A stretch of DNA of 64,000 nucleotides from Pyxicephalus adspersus (lineage: Eukaryota; Chordata; Amphibia; Anura; Pyxicephalidae): positions 68,256,457-68,320,456 of the forward strand of contig NC_092860.1 in assembly GCF_032062135.1 (NCBI RefSeq), given 5' to 3'. The number at the start of each line of letters is the position of its first letter. The first letter of the stretch is position 1. Below the pieces are notes generated by a model. That model ran no database searches. It saw nothing but the letters and a program-made list of their open reading frames with translations, and was not told the origin of the DNA. The position numbers and the translations under genes are program-made. Shown in pieces: positions 57,900 to 64,000 of the stretch.

Positions 57900-59130
57900 A
57901 AATTAAACTTTCCTTTAGGCTGTCCAGGTACTTACCTATCATTGGTAACCCTATGTTCCCGCAGGGGGGTGCTTAACCGGTATTCTGAAAATGGAAACGC
58001 AAACATAGTGACAGCAGGATACTGGTGGCTTGATTGATCCTTAGCGAATTATGAGATAAATTGTCTTCCCAAATATCTCTAGCACATCTTTTGTACTATT
58101 TAAAAGTGAGCAATTATTTCAAATCTTTGGTAGGAAATGTTCAGGGGGCACTAAGCTACAACAGGTATGATAATCTGTTACTTTTCCAGTCCCCATCCAA
58201 ATTAGATAGATTAGAGCTGGAGGATGTGACCTCCACTGTAGTACAGGGATATCAAACTTTATGTCAAGCAATGGTCAATGGACTATGCAGGGAAACTCAG
58301 TTTAAACTTCTACATCAGGCTAATAAAGTTTCCAGATTTTTAAAGGGGTCAAAGCCTGGCACCAGGCCTGATTTCACTTGCTCTAAATGTAAAGTTTCTT
58401 CAGCTATCTTGGTCCATCATCTGTCCCGTTCATTGATTACACAGTATTGGCAGAGAAACTTACAGTATGTACATCCAGTTATTGGTTATTTTGACAAACT
58501 TTCAAAAGTGGTAAAGGGCAGAGCTAAAAGAGGATAAATTTCAATGTGTTTTTTGGCTGCAAGACAGGCATTGCTTATGGACGGAATTGATCCCCTACCC
58601 CCTAGGTTAGAAACTGTTAGGGCCATCATGAAAACAATATTCTACAGAGAAGCATTGGATGCCGAATTAAATGATGATAAACAAATTGACAAATTTTTAG
58701 AAAAATGGTATTTTTATATTCTTTATACTTTTTCAGACACCATACAAAGAAGGATTCCAGAACCATTTCAACAATCTATCTGGTATTTACCGAATGTCTC
58801 TTTACAATAATGTTTTATGCATATGTTTGACAACCGTGAAGTGTGGTTGATTTCTGTTTTGTTAGATCCCAACAGATTGTACTGCTCCTAACCTCCCTAG
58901 CATTCTAATTCCGTCCAAATTTCCATGCAAAAAGTGTTACATTTTTTTTGCATGGAAATTTATTTTACATTGTAGGCTATAATTCTTAGGCACAACTCAC
59001 CGAAATATGTCCAATATTTGATAAATTTATTAATAAACTTAAATAGTTAAACATTTTTTTATTACAATAAAAAAATAGTTAAACATGTAATGTAAGTGTA
59101 CAGTAGCATATATATTATATATATAAATAA

Positions 59131-59178
<48 letters not shown>

Positions 59179-59703
59179 ATTTCTTTATATTGGACTCAAT
59201 ACAGCTATTTTGTATTGAATCCAATACAAAATTATTTGAATTTCCCACCAATCTGCCCGACCGCACCGACGCATGCACTGATGTCACCAGGAATCCCCGG
59301 AGTCTCTGCACTGCACGGCTGAAGATCGGAGGAGCAGGACGTGTCCCCAGGACCTGCAGGGACCAGCAGGACAACAGGAGATGACAACGGAACAAGATAA
59401 GTGGGTTTTTTTTGTAGGTTAAAACTACCCTGAGTGTGACTTGGGATTACCGCTATTTGCAGGTAAAATCCACCCCGAGTCACACTGGGGATTACTGCTA
59501 GGGGGTTCATTTTCTAATTTTCCCCTTTTTCCCTTTATTTTTGTTCAATTGGTTATTTGGGGATTTTTTTTTCTATTTTGTGTATTTAATTTTTTTTCCA
59601 GCAATTTCTGTTATTTGGTACTCTTAAAAATGTTTAGCCAAATAATTTTGTTTGAATGTCAAGTTTGCTGTCTGTTTTTATATGAAAAATTAAAAAAAAA
59701 AAA
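57900..59703 (+). pseudogene. L1-clade LINE ORF2 C-terminus and poly-A tail, split by a TTAA element
   Basis: A 158-codon open stretch (58061-58537) reads SYNRYDNLLLFQSPSKLDRL, CRETQFKLLHQANKVSRFLK, DFTCSKCKVSSAILVHHLSR then LITQYWQRNL. The next (58544-58810) reads MCFLAARQALLMDGIDPLPP and LDAELNDDKQIDKFLEKWYF. This is the C-terminal third of L1 ORF2 (ETQ.K.LHQ......., CS.C......HH...., F...R....W). After removing the element at 58888-59509 the 3' UTR continues to TATGAAAAATTAAAAAAAAA near 59700. One of the least decayed L1 pieces: two long open blocks. Confidence 0.85.
58888..59509. mobile_element. TTAA-type non-autonomous DNA element, reverse copy
   Basis: Full-length relative of 27408-27970 in reverse orientation. 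Starts CTAACCTCCCTAGC, ends GCTAGGGGGTTCA (TTAA mutated on both sides). Contains an (AT)n run at 59137-59174 and the same GC-rich block (59240-59390). Confidence 0.75.
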
Positions 59704-59758
59704 CATCATGAGCACAAATCAACATGTTGTAAATGGTTGATTTGTGCTCAAGATGTTT
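59701..59758. repeat. 23-bp-arm hairpin
   Basis: AAACATCATGAGCACAAATC then AAC is inverted at 59736-59758 with one mismatch around a 12-bp loop. It directly follows the L1 poly-A tail. 59759-60167 has no assigned content. Confidence 0.65.
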
Positions 59759-60167
59759 TAAATGTTATTAAAATTCTGTTGTAATTCTCATTTTAACACT
59801 GTTCCCGCAAATCCTATCATTTCTAGAGAGGTTGTGTGTTTTGTTTCCAATTTTCTCTAAATTTCAAATTTTACATTTCTTGTAAATAGAATGGTAAAGG
59901 TTTTTACAGTTAAAGGAGGTTTTTTAAAATAAAGTATGCAGGTTTTTTTATAAGTTTATTTTCAAATTTTTGTGTATTTTCAAAAACATTACAAATCAAA
60001 GGGTAAAAATATTTCCCAAGGGTTACATCAGTATACGTTATATGCTTTTATGATACACACTAGTCAGTCTACTACACATCTGACCATCAAGGTTTTGTGA
60101 AATCTATGTCTAAGAGAACTATGTTGAAGGAGAACTATGTTGAAGGAGACTACAAACTATGTTTGTC

Positions 60168-61300
60168 TTATCTCCCTAACCCCTGTCCAAAATGGGCGTA
60201 AAGCAGGGCAGGACCAAAATATGTGGAACATTGAGCCCACACCGTAGGCACTGTGGGGTAGATTCGATGGAGTTGGGAGGGTGTGTGATACCATCTGGTG
60301 AGTATCCTGTAGTTCAGTTCCTGAAACTTGCTAAAGACTGATGTATGTTCGGACAACCAGATGATTTATGGGCCTCATTTATTAAAGCTCTCCAAGGTCG
60401 GAGAGAATACACTTTTGTCAGTGAACCTGGGTGACTTTGAGGAAAATCCATTCCAGGTCTGCTGGATCACCCAGCTTCACTGATGAAAGTGTATCCTCTT
60501 CAGCCTTGGAAAACTGTAACAAATCAGGCCCTTTGTCTTTGCTGGACATGTGGCTTTTGCTTTGTTAATGCACAGGGCTGCTAAACGACTTCATGGCAAT
60601 CATTCCTGTCTTCTCTCTACTGTGGGGTTCCGTTTATGTTCTTTCTCATCTTCTCTTATATGCCTGAGGAGGGTTATTATTTTGTTATTGTCTAGCTCTT
60701 ATGTGGAGGACACCATGTTTTATGAGGTACCTTCTCATTACTGCCTTATAAACCACTCATTCTACAAGGGGGTTGCTCTCGGGTGTATGGTTTAGGGAGA
60801 AATAGTAACACAACTCTTTTTTGATCTATTTAATCACCACAAAAGTAGTCAAGTGGAGAATCCATCTGGTGTGGGTGGGAAAAAATGTGTAGTCTCTTTC
60901 TAAAGAATGCCCCAAACATCCATTAGTTGATGTACTTGCACTTCCTAGGCCTTTTGCCTCCCTGGGAACTCCACCTTGGGAATTCCTGGAGTCCACTGTG
61001 GGATCTGGCATTAAGTTAATGTCACTGCCTGTTTGCCTATCGAATCTTTTACATATAAATATCTTCCATCCCTATCACGATAGACCTCCCTAAGTTGCCA
61101 CAGTATTGTGTAAGAGAAAAATATGGACATCCTTCTCTTTTTCACTTCAGTGGCACAGCTATAATACACCGTGGGGTAGTGGCTATTGCGCAACGGGGGC
61201 ATGTGCTCTTCTTTAAAGTGGGTTTCCTGTAGGATCGCCACCTGTGCCTTTATGCTATATACAGTAGTTGAGAAAGTACTAGTAATGCTGTACATTTTTA
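60168..61300 (-). pseudogene. L1-clade LINE ORF2 fragments (endonuclease and C-terminus)
   Basis: Minus strand: AQVAILQETHFKEEHMPPLR (61245), KKRRMSIFFSYTILWQLREV, YRDRDGRYLYVKDSIGKQAV (61120-61030), then GCLGHSLERDYTFFPTHTRW (60900), all from the endonuclease. A deletion follows and, beyond the palindromic element, SVFSKFQELNYRILTRWYHT then PSQLHRIYPTV (60350-60240) from the ORF2 C-terminus. The RT is deleted. 61301-62399 has no confident assignment. Confidence 0.8.
60370..60531. mobile_element. Palindromic element, second copy
   Basis: GGGCCTCATTTATTAAAGCT then CTCCAAGG is mirrored by CCTTGGAAAACTGTAACAAA then TCAGGCCC. The centre has ATTCCAGGTCTGCTGGATCA. Same family as 42644-42835. Inserted in the L1 fragment at 60168-61300. 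Confidence 0.8.
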
Positions 61301-62399
61301 TGGGATGTTAAATCCTTGGACATTTAGGGGGGGATCCTTATTGGCTTTGGTATGGAACTGTAAAGGCTAATTACTTCACAGCTATTTGCTTAGAATAGAC
61401 AGGGGGGAAGGTATGGGGTAGTGGGATGGGACAAGCACAACAGAGTATCACAAGAGGGGTTTCGAGGGAGTGGATTTAAATTTACTTTAAATCAGACACA
61501 GATATTGCACTGTTCAACTTCTCTGAGGTAACGTAAAGAACCCATGCTGGGGCTCCTCCTCCAGCATAGATATAGATATATCAAATTGGGTGGGGCACAA
61601 ATTGGGATCTGGCACATATCTAGGTAGAATATCTGGTTGCTACGGATTCCCCCAATCCAGGAACCAGCCATCAAAATAAACAATATTTCAAGAAACTAGG
61701 CAGTAGCACAGTGCAAAAAATTCCTAATAAAATATTATAAAATATATGAATATCTTATACACAACTGCATTAAGGTTATTGGGTTGTAAGACCCATTCAT
61801 GACAGCCTATGAGAACTGTGAGCATATAGTTCTAAGAAACATATTAAGGCTATAAGAACACTTAGACAATAGTTCAACTAAATACAGTCTATATGGACTA
61901 TTCTCACTCAACCTGCGTTGCTGCCTACATCTTCTACATCAGCTGGAGCAGGAGCCTTGTCTCTATGTTTCCCATTGGTAATCGGCTTGGCCATGCCCCC
62001 TTATGGGATTTTTCAATGTATGAATAATTTTGATCTCTGTATGTTTTGTTCTTGTGTCTTCCTGTAACTCTTGATAATTTGTTTATGTGCCATATATTGT
62101 TGAGTAAAAGCATAAACTACAATACAAGCTGTGTTCTTTGGACTTTACTGAGGGAACTAGACTAGCAGTTAGCCATACAAGTATAGAGCAAAAGATTTTC
62201 TACCAAGAAAAACAATTATTTGATTAGGGATGACTCTTCCGTCTAAAAAAATTATCCCACTTAGTACATCTGCAGATGGGAAACTGAATTGGGCACTATC
62301 TATTTTCAGGAACGTAAGGAACCTATGATCTACTTTGCTTAAAGGTCTTTTCTTTCCCAGAAAAGCCAGAAGCATAGGTTCAACTAGACAATATCTTCA

Positions 62400-63190
62400 G
62401 TTATAACAAATCTGATTCTCAAGATTTTATTAAAGAAGCAAAGAGCTTACATAAAAAGTTACTCCTAAAAGGATACTCTCACTCTAAGTCCCTAAAACCC
62501 ACAACTTCTCTATTTGGTTAAATCTAACAATTTATAATATATAAATAGTATAGGAATTATTATGAAATTCGCTGGACAAACCTATCAAATCCAAATAATG
62601 TTTACAAAAAATTGGCACGTTTTTACTTTAGACAAAATTCTATTTCAAACAAAATTCTATGGTACATAACTATCTTGATTCTTTTTCTGATTCTAGCCAT
62701 TGCAGTGTTAAAAAAAGGCAACAATAAATTAAAAATCAACATTAAATCCTTGTGGCCATTCCCAACAGTGTAATTTTCTCTTGACTGTAATTCCAAACAA
62801 TCTTTCAAATAATGTAAAATAGCGCCATGTCAATTGTAACACAACTGATTTTTTCATTTAATGTTGAAATGTGGAGCATACTACGTAGGAAAGACAATAC
62901 CCCCTTTTAAAAAGCATATTTACGAACATACATATGACATTTTTAATGCGGTATGGTCATCTCCAATCTTCATAATTCAGATCCCAACCCTGCTTGTTTG
63001 TTAGCCATGTTCATAAAAATTGTAGGGGAGGAAATTTTGAGGAAATGGTATTGAGAAGAGAAATTGAATAGATATGTAAAATAAAATCCATCCACATAAT
63101 ATAGTAATATAGACATAATATATAGTAAAAAAGGTGTAGACAGTTCACTTATTTGAAGACTCTTTTTTAGGAGTTTATGACACATGAATG
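62400..63190 (+). pseudogene. Penelope-like element: RT end and GIY-YIG endonuclease
   Basis: Plus strand: SQDFIKEAKSLHKKLLLKGY (62415-62475, RT-to-endonuclease linker), MFTKNWHVFTLDKIL, LMLKCGAYYVGKTIPPFKKH then IYEHTYDIFNAVWSSPI (62862-62965, GIY-YIG fold with YVGKT intact), and a decayed C-terminus to about 63190. Opposite orientation to the copy at 55520-56540. Confidence 0.8.
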
Positions 63191-63840
63191 AGGTTTATTT
63201 CTCCTTTACAGCGAAGATCATGTTTTGGTTTTACTGTGCTTTCCGGCTTCCCTTACTCAAAATGGATGTGCATTTCAGAGTGAAACGCATACATGACTTC
63301 CGGCCTGTGTTAACGCTATTTACATAAGGTAATAATTTGTTTGCCTGCTTTCTTTAGCACTATATGTGCAAGGGGATCGGTATGTCAAAACTATATACAT
63401 TAATGTTTTCTTACATCTTTGTAAATAGCTTCATATTGTAAATATCTTCATAGTCTCGAGTGCACTTACTGACTAGTGCCTAAAATACTTACCTAACTCC
63501 GGCTCCGGCTTCATATAATAGTTTCTTGAATACACGCATCTAAAATAGGATTGCACGATACTCTACTTCTCGTGACTTATGTTCTGTTTGTTACAGTTTA
63601 GTTGATGGATGAAGCAGAATCAGCATATAAAATTTAATCATATTATGGGGTAGTTACGGTTCTGATTCGTTTACGTAAAACAATTTATTTACTATATTTT
63701 TTTTTGACTTTTGAATTAATTGATCTATTGAAGCTGTGACATTTTTGTATGTTTTGTTTTTCTGTCTGAAGAAACAGACTTTGTTTCATGAAATACGTAA
63801 CTAAACAACTAATACTATTGTCATAGCTATTCCATCTTTT
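63191..63840 (+). repeat. Penelope-type 3' region with hammerhead-like motif
   Basis: AGAGTGAAACGCATACATGA at about 63276 and, at 63766-63800, CTGAAGAAACAGACTTTGTT then TCATGAAATACGTAA. The latter has a CTGANGA box, a pairing stem and GAAA, as in hammerhead-bearing Penelope repeats, with substitutions. Confidence 0.5.
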
Positions 63841-63848
63841 TAAGAAAA

Positions 63849-64000
63849 CAATGCCCCTGATTCATCAATAAAATCCGCGCTCGCTGAAAGCACGAAAGTA
63901 CGCGCGGCCAGCGAGCGCGGTTTACCGCGGTCGGGACTCGAGTGTGCTCGTACACTCGCCTCCTCACTGCCAGCCGGATTCCTGCCTTCATAATAATGAG
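63849..64000. mobile_element. GC-rich inverted-repeat DNA element, end only
   Basis: CCCCTGATTCATCAATAAAA then TCCGCGCTCGCTG to 'ggattcctgccttcataataatgag' matches 12610-12778 in reverse. Cut by the window end. Confidence 0.7.

Noticed and set aside
58061..58810. Two long open frames as a possible host gene
   Set aside because: They form the C-terminal region of L1 ORF2 followed by a 3' UTR and poly-A tail.

Overview
This is a eukaryotic window, and almost certainly an anuran (frog) genome. The only host gene I can support is a class 6 semaphorin, best matched to SEMA6B, read on the minus strand. Five internal exons are visible (50882-50944, 22798-22896, 5114-5204, 3821-3940, 1410-1498 in transcript order). 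Each has consensus splice sites, and together they form an uninterrupted 154-codon stretch of the sema domain. Introns are about 28.0, 17.6, 1.2 and 2.3 kb. The signal-peptide exons lie beyond 64000, and the rest of the sema domain, PSI, transmembrane and cytoplasmic parts lie before position 1. No promoter, UTR, tRNA, rRNA or second host gene was found.

Nearly everything else is transposable-element debris inside the semaphorin introns. Families recognised from their translated motifs are: CR1-clade LINEs (1790-3248, 6322-8067, 26265-27180, 46330-47248); L1-clade LINEs with ORF1 and ORF2 remnants (16290-20650, 30260-38905, 43400-44235, 52580-53487, 57900-59703, 60168-61300); an L2-clade LINE (24465-26190) and an isolated copy of its tail (21296-21440); Penelope-like elements with GIY-YIG endonuclease (53590-57605, 62400-63840); Ty3/Gypsy fragments (8068-10110, 40259-41610) and solo or partial LTRs (1-206, 12779-13274, 19002-19678, 21100-21265, 28172-28710, 31215-31867); a Tc1/mariner fragment (21901-22300); tRNA-derived SINEs (4261, 11174); and many small DNA-transposon derivatives with palindromic or inverted-repeat structure.

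Layout. 1-5204: four semaphorin exons sit among CR1 pieces, a SINE and small inverted-repeat elements. 5205-22797 (intron): a Penelope-type direct repeat, CR1, Gypsy, a locally duplicated block, LTRs, then a reverse-oriented L1 carrying a solo LTR. 22897-50881 (intron): L2, CR1, a TTAA-bounded element, an L1 inserted into another L1, Gypsy, two copies of a minisatellite-bearing inverted-repeat element, and a degenerate copy of a widespread transposon-like ORF family. 50945-64000 (intron): L1 ORF1, a Penelope element flanked by inverted arms, two more L1 pieces, a second Penelope remnant and a GC-rich inverted-repeat element cut by the window end.

No complete autonomous element is open: all mobile-element ORFs are broken by stops and frameshifts. 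The most interesting signals are the inverted-arm Penelope element with hammerhead-like motifs, the tandem chain of palindromes at 33017-33384, the inverted-repeat element that carries its own minisatellite, the solo LTR with an exact 5-bp target duplication, and the degenerate multi-copy gene-family relic at 47750-49860. Species-level assignment, superfamily names for the small elements, and element boundaries are inferences made without database searches.
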